This document shows, piece after piece, positions 15,882 to 23,967 of a DNA stretch of 43,782 nucleotides. The notes beneath the pieces were generated by a model. That model had not been told where the DNA came from. It did not search any database and saw only the letters and a program-made list of their open reading frames with translations. The stretch is from Nitrospirae bacterium JdFR-81 (lineage in GTDB: Bacteria; Nitrospirota; Thermodesulfovibrionia; UBA6902), in assembly GCA_002011735.1 (NCBI GenBank), contig MTOQ01000086.1, positions 1-43,782 on the forward strand. The letters are read 5' to 3'. Each line of letters starts with the position of its first letter. The first letter of the stretch is position 1. A program made the position numbers and the translations under genes.

Positions 15882-16454
15882 TTACCCCCTTACGAGCTCC
15901 CTGCCTGCCTCATATACCTCCTTCAGTGCCTCAGGGTGTCTGAGTATCTCACCCTTTGCATCGATCTGTTTATAATAGAGCCTCTTATGTTCAGGGACAC
16001 TTATGGTCCTGAAGAAGGCAGTTGCAGTGGCATCTCCACACTCAAATCCTATCTCCCTCTTCATACCACCCACCATGAGGAGGAGTCCCCTTCTGCCATG
16101 AGGGCCTGGTTTGATCGGCCTTTTAAGCAGATACTTTTCACACCAGATGGCCTGACATCTGTCGATCATGGCCTTAAGCTGTGCAGGAAGGCCAAAGAAG
16201 AAGATAGGTGATGCTAACACAAAGCGGTCTCCTCTGCGGATGGCCTCATAGACCCCTTCCATGTCATCATGAATGATACACCTTCCTGTATCAACACAGC
16301 CATCACAGTTGAGGCAGGGAGATATATCCATCTGTGACGGCCTGAATATGGTTATCTCATGCCCCTCTTCCCTGACGCCCCTCAATGCCTCATTGAGTAG
16401 GACCTCTGTATTCCCTTCGACCCTGGGGCTACCAAGAAAGGCTATCACCTTCAC
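15882..16454 (-). CDS. Flavodoxin-like NAD(P)H:FMN reductase / iron-sulfur flavoprotein
   Basis: The 190-residue protein has the FMN-phosphate loop GSPRVEGNTEVLL at 8-20, then CLNCDGCVDTGRC (about 47-59), which is the compact cysteine motif of archaeal and clostridial iron-sulfur flavoproteins, and ASPIFFFGLPAQLKAMIDR, which binds the flavin ring. It should carry FMN and perhaps a 4Fe-4S cluster, transferring electrons to the neighbouring rubredoxin or flavo-diiron protein. It follows the desulforedoxin gene by 15 bases in the oxygen-defence operon. The C-terminal region about 110-190 is typical of this family and complete. Confidence 0.85.
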   Translation of the reverse strand: MKVIAFLGSPRVEGNTEVLLNEALRGVREEGHEITIFRPSQMDISPCLNCDGCVDTGRCIIHDDMEGVYEAIRRGDRFVLASPIFFFGLPAQLKAMIDRCQAIWCEKYLLKRPIKPGPHGRRGLLLMVGGMKREIGFECGDATATAFFRTISVPEHKRLYYKQIDAKGEILRHPEALKEVYEAGRELVRG

Positions 16455-16469
16455 CTTTATCCACCCTGA

Positions 16470-16598
16470 TCACTCCTCGCCGATCAGCTCCATCGGCTGG
16501 CCACAACAGACCAGCTCTCCACCACCCACCTTGGTGACCACCACCTCATTACCACACACATTACACCTGTATTTCTCCCCTGCCTTCTTAACAGCCAT
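16470..16598 (-). CDS. Desulforedoxin-like FeS4 protein, 42 residues
   Basis: The minus-strand frame from ATG 16598 to the stop at 16470 gives a 42-residue protein. It matches desulforedoxin: an N-terminal YRCNVCGNEVVV with a CxxC pair, GGGELVCCGQPM with the adjacent Cys-Cys, and an acidic end. These four cysteines bind one iron as a distorted rubredoxin-type centre. Desulforedoxin is usually the N-terminal domain of desulfoferrodoxin; here it stands alone, without the superoxide-reductase domain. A strong AAAGGAGG stands seven bases before the start. It is placed between rubredoxin and the iron-sulfur flavoprotein. Confidence 0.88.
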   Translation of the reverse strand: MAVKKAGEKYRCNVCGNEVVVTKVGGGELVCCGQPMELIGEE

Positions 16599-16616
16599 AA
16601 GCCCCTCCTTTCTTAA

Positions 16617-16748
16617 TTATAACGGCTCAAAGGCCTCCTTTGGAGCGTTACAGACAGGACAGTTCCAGTCCTCTGGTAACTGGTCAAAGGGCGTCCCCTC
16701 AACGGCCTCATCATATATATAGCCACAGACGGTGCACTTATACTTCAT
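16617..16748 (-). CDS. Rubredoxin, 43 residues
   Basis: The frame [20 protein letters not shown], then about ten residues, then [15 protein letters not shown] is a short classic rubredoxin. The two Cys-x-x-Cys knuckles (Cys5-Cys8 and Cys30-Cys33) bind one iron. It lacks part of the central loop of 52-54-residue rubredoxins. It carries electrons to the flavo-diiron oxygen reductase encoded just upstream: the start overlaps that gene's stop by four bases (ATGA), so the two are translationally coupled, matching their known electron-donor relation. Confidence 0.95.
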   Translation of the reverse strand: MKYKCTVCGYIYDEAVEGTPFDQLPEDWNCPVCNAPKEAFEPL

Positions 16749-17977
16749 CTGTCCTCCCCCTTGGTGAATCCTTCATGATATCCCTTTACTGCACGGGCAA
16801 ACTGTATACCAAACTCGTAGGCCCTATCCATATCCTCTGCGGTGGGCCGGTACTGCACCTCAAGGCCTGGTTCAATGGTCTCAAGCTTCATCGCCCGAAA
16901 CTGCTCATACAGCCACTTTACCGCACCAGCCCCCCATCCATAACTCCCAAAGGCAGCAGCGATCCTGTTTGCAGGCCTCAGTCCCCTGAGGTGGGTTATA
17001 AACTCTGCCACCGAAGGGTACACCTCGTTATTCAATGTAGGAGAGCCAACCAATAGCCCCCTTGACTTCCAGAATTCGGTTATTGCAACTGACATGGGTG
17101 TGGCCCTCAGCTTTATCACCTGGCAGTCTACCCCTTCGTCCTTAACACCCTGCATGATTGGCTGGGTGAGCATCTCTGTACTATGCCACATTGTGTCATA
17201 GATGAGTGCTATCCTGAGGCTCGTCTTTCCACCTGCCATATCCAGATACATCTGCACTGGTCTCATCGGTTCACGACGCCATATAATGCCATGATCAGGT
17301 GCTATCATATCGATCTCCAGGCCCATCTCCTGGAGCTGTTTGATCTTTGACTTTATGAGTTTGCTGAATGGCATGAGGATGTTTGCATAGTAGTCAATCA
17401 CCGCATTCTCTAACTCGGCATAGGAGGCACACTCGATAAACTCATCATCAAACCTGGCAGTGGTGGCAAGGTGCTGTCCAAAGGCATCCTGCGAGATGAG
17501 GAGCCTTGCCTCCCTTACATAGGTCATCATGCTGTCAGGCCAGTGGAGCATGGGGGTTTCGATAAAGAGGAGGGTATGCCTGCCTATCTTGAGCTCATCC
17601 CCTGTCTTTACCTCTCTGACATTCCAGCGTGATGTGTCAAAGAACCTCTGCATACCCTGATGCCCCCTCTTTGTTGTGTATATCACGGCCTCAGGGCAGA
17701 GCTCCATGTATGCGCCAAGTGCACCCATATGGTCATTCTCTATGTGGTTTACAATCACATTCTTGATCCTTGCAGGCTCTACGACCGATTTGAGCGTGGC
17801 TATCCCTACCTCTGCAAAATCATACTTCACTGTATCCACAAGGGTGATCTCCTCATCCATTATGAGATAGTTATTATATGTAGTTCCGTGTGGTGTGACG
17901 TATCCGTGAAAGTCCCTGACCGCCCAGTCAATGGCGCCAACCCAGTATATATCAGGTTTGATCTGTATGGCCTTCAT
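16745..17977 (-). CDS. fprA: A-type flavo-diiron protein (FprA; oxygen / NO reductase)
   Basis: The 410-residue protein reduces oxygen to water and/or nitric oxide to nitrous oxide in the cytoplasm of anaerobes. The metallo-beta-lactamase-like domain carries the iron ligands His78, Glu80, Asp82 and His83 (NHIENDHMG), then the LHWPDSM histidine, QDAFGQH and a later GIIW-preceding histidine (APDHG). The flavodoxin domain starts near 255 ([12 protein letters not shown]) and includes [12 protein letters not shown] and GSYGWGAGA. Length is normal and both domains are complete; no rubredoxin domain is fused, because rubredoxin is the next gene. A GGAGGTG ribosome binding site precedes the ATG. Located 25 bases after the rubrerythrin-like gene. 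Confidence 0.95.
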   Translation of the reverse strand: MKAIQIKPDIYWVGAIDWAVRDFHGYVTPHGTTYNNYLIMDEEITLVDTVKYDFAEVGIATLKSVVEPARIKNVIVNHIENDHMGALGAYMELCPEAVIYTTKRGHQGMQRFFDTSRWNVREVKTGDELKIGRHTLLFIETPMLHWPDSMMTYVREARLLISQDAFGQHLATTARFDDEFIECASYAELENAVIDYYANILMPFSKLIKSKIKQLQEMGLEIDMIAPDHGIIWRREPMRPVQMYLDMAGGKTSLRIALIYDTMWHSTEMLTQPIMQGVKDEGVDCQVIKLRATPMSVAITEFWKSRGLLVGSPTLNNEVYPSVAEFITHLRGLRPANRIAAAFGSYGWGAGAVKWLYEQFRAMKLETIEPGLEVQYRPTAEDMDRAYEFGIQFARAVKGYHEGFTKGEDR

Positions 17978-18002
17978 TGTAACACCTCCGTTATCTTATA
18001 GT

Positions 18003-18497
18003 TTAACCTCCTTCAACGATGCTCATCTCCTCCCACATGAACCAGTTGCCGGTATCTTCAAGGAAGCTATGGGTATTATCCAGGAGTTCATAGTGGCGCT
18101 GTTCCTCTGTGGTTAGGACCTCAAAGAGCCTCTTCACCTTTGGATCATCCGCCCTTTCTGCAGCTGCCTTGTAAAAATCATATCCCTTTTTCTCCATGTC
18201 AAGGGCCAGTTTTATCGCCTCCCTCTCATCCGCTGTCGCTGATATGCGCTCCATCATCTGATCCTTGAGATCAGAAAAGATGGTCTTCACATCGCCTGTG
18301 CACTCTATGCGCGGGTCTATATCAAGACCCTTGAGTATATCCTCAAGATACCTGAGGTGCCGTGTCTCGTCCTTTACGAAACTCTCGAACATCCTCTTAC
18401 CTGCAGGATGACTGGTTTTCCCTGTCGCCTCTCTGTAGAAGTTTATTGCATCTGTCTCCATCCTTATGGCCGTCTCTATCGCATCCTGGATACTCAT
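18003..18497 (-). CDS. Rubrerythrin-like diiron ferritin-family protein
   Basis: The protein, 164 residues from the ATG at 18497, is a ferritin-like four-helix bundle. Diiron motifs are visible as two E-x-x-H pairs and flanking glutamates: MSIQDAIETAIRMETDAINF, KDETRHLRYLE, DMEKKGYDFYKAA and TEEQRHYELL. It lacks the C-terminal rubredoxin domain of true rubrerythrin. Such erythrin-like proteins reduce peroxide or bind iron. The ATG at 18497, with AAAGGAGG seven bases before it, is better than the upstream candidate at 18539, whose extra 14 residues are not conserved-looking. It heads the oxygen-defence operon. Confidence 0.9.
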   Translation of the reverse strand: MSIQDAIETAIRMETDAINFYREATGKTSHPAGKRMFESFVKDETRHLRYLEDILKGLDIDPRIECTGDVKTIFSDLKDQMMERISATADEREAIKLALDMEKKGYDFYKAAAERADDPKVKRLFEVLTTEEQRHYELLDNTHSFLEDTGNWFMWEEMSIVEGG

Positions 18498-18525
18498 ATA
18501 TACCTCCTTTCCTGAATTTTTAACC

Positions 18526-18531
18526 ATTATA
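18526..18531 (-). promoter_or_regulatory. Putative -10 box of the oxygen-defence operon
   Basis: A perfect TATAAT on the minus strand lies about 29 bases before the rubrerythrin-like start, with the AAAGGAGG site between. The matching -35 (TGGCAA, 18 bases away) is weak, which suggests activator dependence or a different sigma factor. I could not match a PerR or other peroxide-regulator box. Confidence 0.4.
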
Positions 18532-18608
18532 CCCATCATGGACGATCTATTGCCACTTAAAAGGCCCTTAATAATTTAGAATCATTCTTTTTTAGGAAGA
18601 ATATCACA

Positions 18609-19568
18609 TTATAAGGGAAATGTCAAATCGTTGCCGTCATCAAGCCCTATATCTTTCATTGCCCTCTTCATATCCACTGGCAGGGGCGCCAGGAGGTGGA
18701 GTGGACTGCCTGTTACAGGGTGTCCGAGCCACATCTCAGATGCGTGCAGCATCTGCCGTTCGAACCTTATCTCCCTTTGTCCGAGCCTCAGTATGGTCTT
18801 CCTTCCGTAGGTCCTGTCCCCAAGGACAGGGTGACCTATCGAGGCAAGGTGTACCCTTATCTGGTGTGTCCTGCCTGTGACCAGTCTCACTTTAAGGAGT
18901 GAGGCAAATCTGCAATCCCTGATCACCTCATATCGTGTAATGGCCTCTTTACCCCTTCTCACCCTTGTCGACATCCTCTTCCTGTCAGAGGGAGACCTTC
19001 CGATGATACCCCTGATCTCACCATCCCTCCTGCTCAGGACACCATATACAATGACAGTATAGTACTTCTTGATCTCACGGGCCTGAAATTGCCTGATCAG
19101 ATTCAGATATGCTGTATCATCCTTTGCAAGCACTATCAGGCCTGATGTATCCTTGTCCAGTCTGTGTACAATCCCTGGCCTCAGGGGTGCACCTGTGCGA
19201 GCCAGCCTCACACCCATCCCCATAAGGGCATTTACAAGCGTCCCCCTTATGTGGCCTGCTGAAGGATATACCACCATCCCTGCTGGTTTGTTAATCACTA
19301 TAATATGGGGGTCATCATATACGACATCAAGTGGGATATGTTCTGGGATTAATACCTCCTCCTTCTCTTCTTCAGGGATGCTCAGGCTTACCCTATCGCC
19401 CACTTTTACCCTATAGCCTGCCTTTACGGTCATTGAGTTTACAGTAACCTCCCCCTCCTTGATGAGCCTCTGGATAAAGGAGCGGGACAGCCCGATCTTT
19501 TTTGAGATGAATATATCAAGCCGCTGCCTCTCCTCTTCGTGGCCGACAAGATATGCCTCTTTCTTCAT
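18609..19568 (-). CDS. rluD: RluD-type ribosomal pseudouridine synthase
   Basis: The protein of about 319 residues has an N-terminal S4 RNA-binding domain (RLDIFISKKIGLSRS...GEVTVN), then the pseudouridine synthase core with NKPAGMVVYP, the catalytic aspartate in HRLDKDTSGLIVLAK, and GRTHQIRVHLASIGHPVLGD. It should isomerise uridines of 23S rRNA (RluD-type; the exact site is not predictable). The ATG at 19568 is preferred over 19577 because it yields MKKEAYL; no strong ribosome binding site is seen for either. It is divergent from the sigma-54 regulator. Confidence 0.9.
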   Translation of the reverse strand: MKKEAYLVGHEEERQRLDIFISKKIGLSRSFIQRLIKEGEVTVNSMTVKAGYRVKVGDRVSLSIPEEEKEEVLIPEHIPLDVVYDDPHIIVINKPAGMVVYPSAGHIRGTLVNALMGMGVRLARTGAPLRPGIVHRLDKDTSGLIVLAKDDTAYLNLIRQFQAREIKKYYTVIVYGVLSRRDGEIRGIIGRSPSDRKRMSTRVRRGKEAITRYEVIRDCRFASLLKVRLVTGRTHQIRVHLASIGHPVLGDRTYGRKTILRLGQREIRFERQMLHASEMWLGHPVTGSPLHLLAPLPVDMKRAMKDIGLDDGNDLTFPL

Positions 19569-19643
19569 GATCCCCAAATGCCCTATTTATTTGCCTATGT
19601 TATGGTAAAATAAATCATATAAATTTTGAATTGGTTTCCTTTT

Positions 19644-21377
19644 ATGGAGAGAAGAGAGACCCTTTATCCTTCCATACTACAGAGCATCGCAGAAGGGATA
19701 GTCGTCATAGGCCTTGACAGGAGGATCGTATTCATCAACAGGATGGCAAGGGAGCTCCTTGGTCTTGCCATGGATACCCCCCTTGAGGGAAGACGGTGCG
19801 ATGAGGTGATAAAGACCGAGCTCTGTCTGAATAACTGCCCGTTTGACTCTGGCGACGGGATATGTAAGGGCACGTCACACTTTATCAATATCAATCTCTA
19901 CAAAGAGGACAAATCATCCATCCCGCTCTGCCTGAATGTTGCACCGCTTTATGACAGTGAAGGCAGGGAGATAGGGATAATAGAGAACTTCAGGCCGATG
20001 AGCGAGGCGATCAGGGTGATAGAGTCCCTCAAGAAGAGTAACATCATCCTCTCTCAGGAGAAGGGAAAGGTCGATTCCATCATAGAGAGCCTTGCCGATG
20101 GCGTCTTCACCGTGGACAGGGACCTCAGGATAACGAGCTTTAACAGGGGGATGGAAAACCTGACAGGGCTCAAGGAGGCCGATGTTATCGGTATGAGGTG
20201 CGAGGAGGTCCTGAAGGCGGACAACTGTAATGATGCCTGCCCCTTGTCCAACACACTCAGAAGAGGGTACGGGATGGCAAATGTGAGCGAGAGGCTGGTG
20301 AGGAAGGATGGTGAGACGATCCCTGTCTACATCAGCACAGCATTCCTCAAGGACAGCCCTGAGGGCATAGAGCTGGTCGCAACCGTGAGAGATGCATCAG
20401 AGATAGAGAAGCTGAGGAAGGAGATAAATGATAGATTCAAGTTCTCCAGTATAATCGGCAGGAGCAAGCAGATGCAGCAGATATTCGAGCTGATAGAGGT
20501 GCTTGCTGATACAGACTGTGCAATACTCATAGAGGGTGAGAGCGGGACGGGCAAGGAACTCGTATCAAGGGCCATCCACCACGAAAGCAGACGCAGGGAC
20601 AAGCCGTTTATAAAGGTCAATTGCAGTGCCATTGTTGAGGGACTCTTTGAGAGCGAGCTGTTTGGCCATGTTAAGGGGGCGTTCAGTGGTGCAATAAGGG
20701 ATAAGGTCGGGAAGTTTGAACTTGCTGATGGCGGGACGATCTTTCTTGATGAGATCGCTGACATGCCCCTGGCATTACAGCCAAAGCTCCTGAGGGTTCT
20801 TCAGGATATGGAGTTTGAGAGGGTTGGGGACACGAAGACAAGGAAGGTGGATGTCAGGGTCATAGCTGCCACAAACAAAGACCTCAAGGAGGAGATAAAA
20901 GCAGGAAGGTTCAGGGAGGATTTATACTACAGGCTCTGTGTTGTCCCTGTGGTCATCCCACCACTGAGGGAGAGGAAGGAGGATATTCCCCTCCTTGTGA
21001 GCCACTTCCTTGAGAAATGCCACACAAAGATGCCTAACAGGCCAAGGATCACAGATATAGCACCTGATGCCCTCTCTGCCCTGCTTGACTATGACTGGCC
21101 TGGCAATGTCAGAGAGCTTGAGAACGCCATAGAACACGCATACATAAAGTCAAGGACAGAGAGGATAGAGCTGGACTCCCTTCCTGCCACAATACTTAAC
21201 AGTGCTGAGGCCTCACATCCAAGGATTGATCCCTCCCATGGAGGGGAAAGTATTGATGAGCTTGAACGCAGGCACATCCTTGAGCTCCTCAAGAGATACA
21301 GGGGTAACAAGACGATGGTCGCAAAGACCCTTGGCATCAGCCGAACTACCCTGTGGAGGAGACTGAAGGCAATGTAA
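19644..21377 (+). CDS. Sigma-54-dependent activator with two cysteine-bearing PAS domains
   Basis: The protein has about 577 residues. It has two PAS domains (about 10-120 and 145-255), an AAA+ sigma-54-interaction domain (about 275-500) and a Fis-type helix-turn-helix (NKTMVAKTLGISRTTLWRRL). AAA+ signatures are GESGTGKE (Walker A), GGTIFLDEI (Walker B), RFREDLYYRL and WPGNVREL. The loop that contacts sigma-54 reads GAFSGA instead of GAFTGA, a threonine-to-serine change. Each PAS ends with clustered cysteines: CDEVIKTELCLNNCP followed by C, and CEEVLKADNCNDACP. These may bind a metal or cluster or react with sulfur species. It lies immediately upstream of a palindromic site and a -24/-12 promoter for the DsrE2-TusA-FadL genes, so it is their likely activator. 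A TTG at 19626 is an alternative start. Confidence 0.92.
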   Translation: MERRETLYPSILQSIAEGIVVIGLDRRIVFINRMARELLGLAMDTPLEGRRCDEVIKTELCLNNCPFDSGDGICKGTSHFININLYKEDKSSIPLCLNVAPLYDSEGREIGIIENFRPMSEAIRVIESLKKSNIILSQEKGKVDSIIESLADGVFTVDRDLRITSFNRGMENLTGLKEADVIGMRCEEVLKADNCNDACPLSNTLRRGYGMANVSERLVRKDGETIPVYISTAFLKDSPEGIELVATVRDASEIEKLRKEINDRFKFSSIIGRSKQMQQIFELIEVLADTDCAILIEGESGTGKELVSRAIHHESRRRDKPFIKVNCSAIVEGLFESELFGHVKGAFSGAIRDKVGKFELADGGTIFLDEIADMPLALQPKLLRVLQDMEFERVGDTKTRKVDVRVIAATNKDLKEEIKAGRFREDLYYRLCVVPVVIPPLRERKEDIPLLVSHFLEKCHTKMPNRPRITDIAPDALSALLDYDWPGNVRELENAIEHAYIKSRTERIELDSLPATILNSAEASHPRIDPSHGGESIDELERRHILELLKRYRGNKTMVAKTLGISRTTLWRRLKAM

Positions 21378-21382
21378 CAGAA

Positions 21383-21419
21383 TGAAACATGAAACAAATA
21401 ATGTTTCACACATGTTTCA
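21383..21419 (+). promoter_or_regulatory. Four-half-site palindrome: likely upstream activating sequence
   Basis: Two direct copies of TGAAACA (21383-21389, 21390-21396) are followed by two of TGTTTCA (21402-21408, 21413-21419), forming nested palindromes. A further degenerate half-site (TTTGAACA) continues to 21429. It sits about 110-145 bases upstream of the -24/-12 promoter, the distance at which sigma-54 activators bind, and directly after the activator gene. The four halves fit two activator dimers. Confidence 0.7.
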
Positions 21420-21526
21420 ATTTTGAACATCATTTTGCAGTTATTGACAGGAGAGGATAATATTAATATCTGCGGATCTACTTATTGTGGACACCCCACT
21501 CCTCTGCTGAACCATTTTAAATATAC

Positions 21527-21542
21527 TGGCATCATAATTGCT
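21527..21542 (+). promoter_or_regulatory. Sigma-54 (-24/-12) promoter
   Basis: TGGCATCATAATTGCT matches the sigma-54 consensus TGGCACG-N4-TTGCW closely, with the invariant GG and GC at the exact required spacing. A transcript would start near 21553, leaving a 30-base leader with GGGAGG before the DsrE2-like start at 21585. Confidence 0.85.
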
Positions 21543-21584
21543 ACTAAAACTTTGAAATAATGAAGACGAGGGAGGTATAGATTT

Positions 21585-22067
21585 ATGGCAGAGGAGAAGA
21601 GAAAGAGGATGGCTATTATTGCTTCAAAGGGCACGCTTGATATGGCGTATCCACCACTGATACTTGCCTCCACGGCTGCTGCCATGGATGTGGAGACCGC
21701 CATATTCTTCACACTCTATGGGGTGGACATAATAAACAAGAAGAAGTATGCATCGCTCAAGGTGGCACCTGTTGCAAACCCCGCAATGCCCTCACCGGTC
21801 CCGTTCCCTAATATACTCGGTATACTCCCTGGTATGACACCCATGGCGACCACGATGATGAAGGGTATGATAAAGAAGATCAACTGGCCGACAATCCCAG
21901 AGCTTGTACAGACCTGTATCGAGGCCGATGTCAAGATGATAGCCTGCACCCCGACGCTTGAGATGACAGGTGTTAAGAAGGAAGATCTTGTTGAGGGTGT
22001 TGTGGTGGCAGGTGCGGCGGAGTTTCTGAACTTTGCCCTTGATGCAGACATAACGTTATTTATTTGA
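21585..22067 (+). CDS. DsrE2-like sulfur-carrier family protein
   Basis: The 160-residue protein belongs to the DsrE/DsrF/DrsE2 family of small sulfur-relay proteins. Seen are KRMAIIASKGTLDMAYPPLILAS... (shown in part), the hydrophobic PSPVPFPNILGILPG stretch, Cys111 (LVQTCIEADV) and Cys121 (MIACTPTLEMTGV), and the family end EFLNFALDADITLFI. Cys121 sits where the active persulfide cysteine of DsrE2 proteins lies. It is the first gene after the sigma-54 promoter, followed by tusA, a pairing known in sulfur-oxidising and disproportionating bacteria as part of rhd-tusA-dsrE2 modules, though no rhodanese is present here. A GGGAGG site is seven to nine bases before the ATG. Confidence 0.85.
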   Translation: MAEEKRKRMAIIASKGTLDMAYPPLILASTAAAMDVETAIFFTLYGVDIINKKKYASLKVAPVANPAMPSPVPFPNILGILPGMTPMATTMMKGMIKKINWPTIPELVQTCIEADVKMIACTPTLEMTGVKKEDLVEGVVVAGAAEFLNFALDADITLFI

Positions 22068-22107
22068 CGCTATACGATATCAAGAGAGAGGGAGGAGGTG
22101 TGTGTAG

Positions 22108-22335
22108 ATGGAGGCAGACAAGGTCCTTGATTGTAAGGGTTTGAACTGTCCCATGCCCATTGTCAAGACGAAGAAGGCGATCGAGGAGATGGAGTCAGGG
22201 CAGGTACTGAGGGTCGAGGCCACGGACAAGGGCTCAAAGTCGGACATCGCTGCCTTTGCCGAAAGGACGGGGCATGAGCTCCTTGAGTCAAGGGAAGAAG
22301 GCGGTGTGTTTATATTCTATCTCAGAAAAAAATAG
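22108..22335 (+). CDS. tusA: TusA-type sulfur-carrier protein
   Basis: The 75-residue protein is a complete Tus[21 protein letters not shown] with the persulfide-accepting Cys14 in the CPMP motif, then the beta-alpha-beta body ending VFIFYLRKK. TusA passes sulfane sulfur between proteins, either for thiouridine synthesis or, when clustered with DsrE-type genes, for dissimilatory sulfur metabolism. Clustering with a DsrE2-like gene under a sigma-54 promoter favours the latter. A GGGAGGAGG element 10 bases before the ATG is a strong ribosome binding site; the gap from the previous gene is 40 bases. Confidence 0.92.
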   Translation: MEADKVLDCKGLNCPMPIVKTKKAIEEMESGQVLRVEATDKGSKSDIAAFAERTGHELLESREEGGVFIFYLRKK

Positions 22336-22351
22336 AAAGGAGGTTTATGAG

Positions 22352-23659
22352 ATGAAAAGGACGGTCCTCAGTCTGGTCATCATGGCCATGGTCATAATAG
22401 GTTTTATGGCCACTGGTTATGCAACAAATGGAGACAACATGATCGGTGTATCACCTGCCTCAAGGGGCATGGGTGGCACTGGTGTCGGGATGCCGGTTGG
22501 TCCGACTGACACCATCTTCAGAAACCCTGCTTGGATGTCCTATTATGATGGGTTTCATCTGAGCTTTGGGGGGATACTCTTTATGCCCTCTGTCAAGGCA
22601 AGGATACAGAATCCCATGGGAGACTCAGGCTGGCAGACATCCAAGGCTGACACCTTTGGTGTTCCTGAGGTTGGACTTATCACACAATTGAACGACAGGC
22701 TCACATTCGGCCTTGGTATGTTTGGTGTCTCTGGCATGGGTGTTGATTACAGGAATAACCATGATCTTCAGTCAGCCATGGGCAGAGACCTCAATATGCA
22801 TACCAATTTCCAGTTCATGAGGTTTATCCCCAGTGTTGCCTACAAGGTCAATGAGGCCCTTTCTATCGGCGGTGGTGTTCATCTTGCCTATGGTTCACTG
22901 GACATGGGGGCCGTGATGTGTGCTGATGCAGCAGATCCAAACTCATGCTGGAATGCAGGTGGCGGGCAGTCACAGGATTTTGGTATTGGTGCACACCTGG
23001 CCATCGCATACAGGATAACAGATTCTATATTTGCAGGCCTGACATATGAAAGCCCTTTATCAATGACCTATGAGAGGCTGTTTGATACAAATGGAGACGG
23101 AGAGTACGAGGACATGAGTCTTACACAGCCCCAGGAGGTTGCATTTGGTATCGGCATAATCCCTATTGATAACACCAAACTTATTGCAGATCTCAGATGG
23201 ATAAACTGGGCAGATGCAAAGGGATACAGGGACTTCCAGTGGGAGGATCAGTGGGTGATTGCCATAGGTGGAGAGTTCAGGCCAACACCAAGGCTTGCGC
23301 TCAGGGCAGGATGGAACTACGCAAAGACTCCGATAAGGGAGGAGGATGGTCTTGAGGGCTACCCGATGTCCGAAAACTCCATCCCTGACTTTGATAGCCC
23401 ATTCGGAGACTTTAACATCGCATTCTTCAACCTCATCGGTTTTCCAGCCATTACAGAACACCACATAACACTCGGCCTTGGATATGAACTGACAGATAGC
23501 ATGAGCATAGACCTCGCATACAAGCATGCCTTTGAGAAAGAGGTGACCTCAAAAGGGACATATTATGATATGGGCGCCTGTTCAGCAGGCTGTCCAACAA
23601 CCATCTCTGCAAAGAATGCCCAGGACGCCCTGGCAGTGGGTGTGAACTGGAAGTTTTAG
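22352..23659 (+). CDS. OmpP1/FadL-type outer-membrane channel
   Basis: The 435-residue protein starts with a signal peptide ([19 protein letters not shown]...; cleavage likely after GYA near residue 25), followed by the FadL hatch-like start [20 protein letters not shown] and [16 protein letters not shown]. The alternating aromatic beta-strand pattern runs to a terminal phenylalanine (VNWKF), the usual barrel end. FadL channels import hydrophobic compounds. Here it is the third gene of the sulfur module, so it may admit a hydrophobic or polymeric sulfur compound rather than fatty acids; this is an inference. Start at 22352, preceded by AAAGGAGG, 16 bases after tusA. Cysteines near 190-200 and 420-430 are unusual for a barrel. 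Confidence 0.85.
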   Translation: MKRTVLSLVIMAMVIIGFMATGYATNGDNMIGVSPASRGMGGTGVGMPVGPTDTIFRNPAWMSYYDGFHLSFGGILFMPSVKARIQNPMGDSGWQTSKADTFGVPEVGLITQLNDRLTFGLGMFGVSGMGVDYRNNHDLQSAMGRDLNMHTNFQFMRFIPSVAYKVNEALSIGGGVHLAYGSLDMGAVMCADAADPNSCWNAGGGQSQDFGIGAHLAIAYRITDSIFAGLTYESPLSMTYERLFDTNGDGEYEDMSLTQPQEVAFGIGIIPIDNTKLIADLRWINWADAKGYRDFQWEDQWVIAIGGEFRPTPRLALRAGWNYAKTPIREEDGLEGYPMSENSIPDFDSPFGDFNIAFFNLIGFPAITEHHITLGLGYELTDSMSIDLAYKHAFEKEVTSKGTYYDMGACSAGCPTTISAKNAQDALAVGVNWKF

Positions 23660-23670
23660 AAACATGGTGG

Positions 23671-23704
23671 ACAGAGACCTGCATATTGAGATGCAGGTCT
23701 CTGT
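23671..23704 (+). terminator. Strong hairpin, probable transcription terminator of the sulfur operon
   Basis: ACAGAGACCTGCAT (23671-23684) and ATGCAGGTCTCTGT (23691-23704) form a perfect 14-base-pair stem with a six-base loop, 11 bases after the FadL-like stop. The following CTATTTGT is only a weak U-tract, so efficiency is uncertain. Confidence 0.75.
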
Positions 23705-23967
23705 CTATTTGTAAATAGTTAAGAGACCTTATATCTTTTCATGGGTTGCAAGTATGTCAGTCTGAAATACGAGCCTCCTCAATTCGTTTATCTCCTGCGT
23801 GCATGGCAATTGGGTATTAAACACGGTCTGATTTGATTTCTGTGCAGAGAACGATTAAGGCAATGCAGGACCCCCATCTGATGAGCCGATGCTCTTATAC
23901 CGGATTCTTTACCATCTCGATGGATAGCTTGCACTTCCTCTGCATCCCTGTGTTACTATTTAAAACT
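23705..23967 (+). other. Spacer between terminator and M16 peptidase gene; no gene seen
   Basis: This segment of about 260 bases contains only short frames. On the minus strand a 31-codon open stretch (EINELRRLVFQTDILATHEKI in part) ends near 23730 and is preceded by stops; it resembles nothing I know. The upstream in-frame part of the M16 frame (from 23833) lacks a signal peptide and is probably untranslated. Confidence 0.4.

Noticed and set aside
18540-18600. A PerR-type box in TTCTAAATTATTAAG upstream of the oxygen-defence operon
   Set aside because: The match to TTATAATNATTATAA fails at several core positions and is not palindromic.
23705-23967. A minus-strand gene remnant before the M16 peptidases
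   Set aside because: Only a 31-codon frame is open, with no start, no ribosome binding site and no family resemblance.
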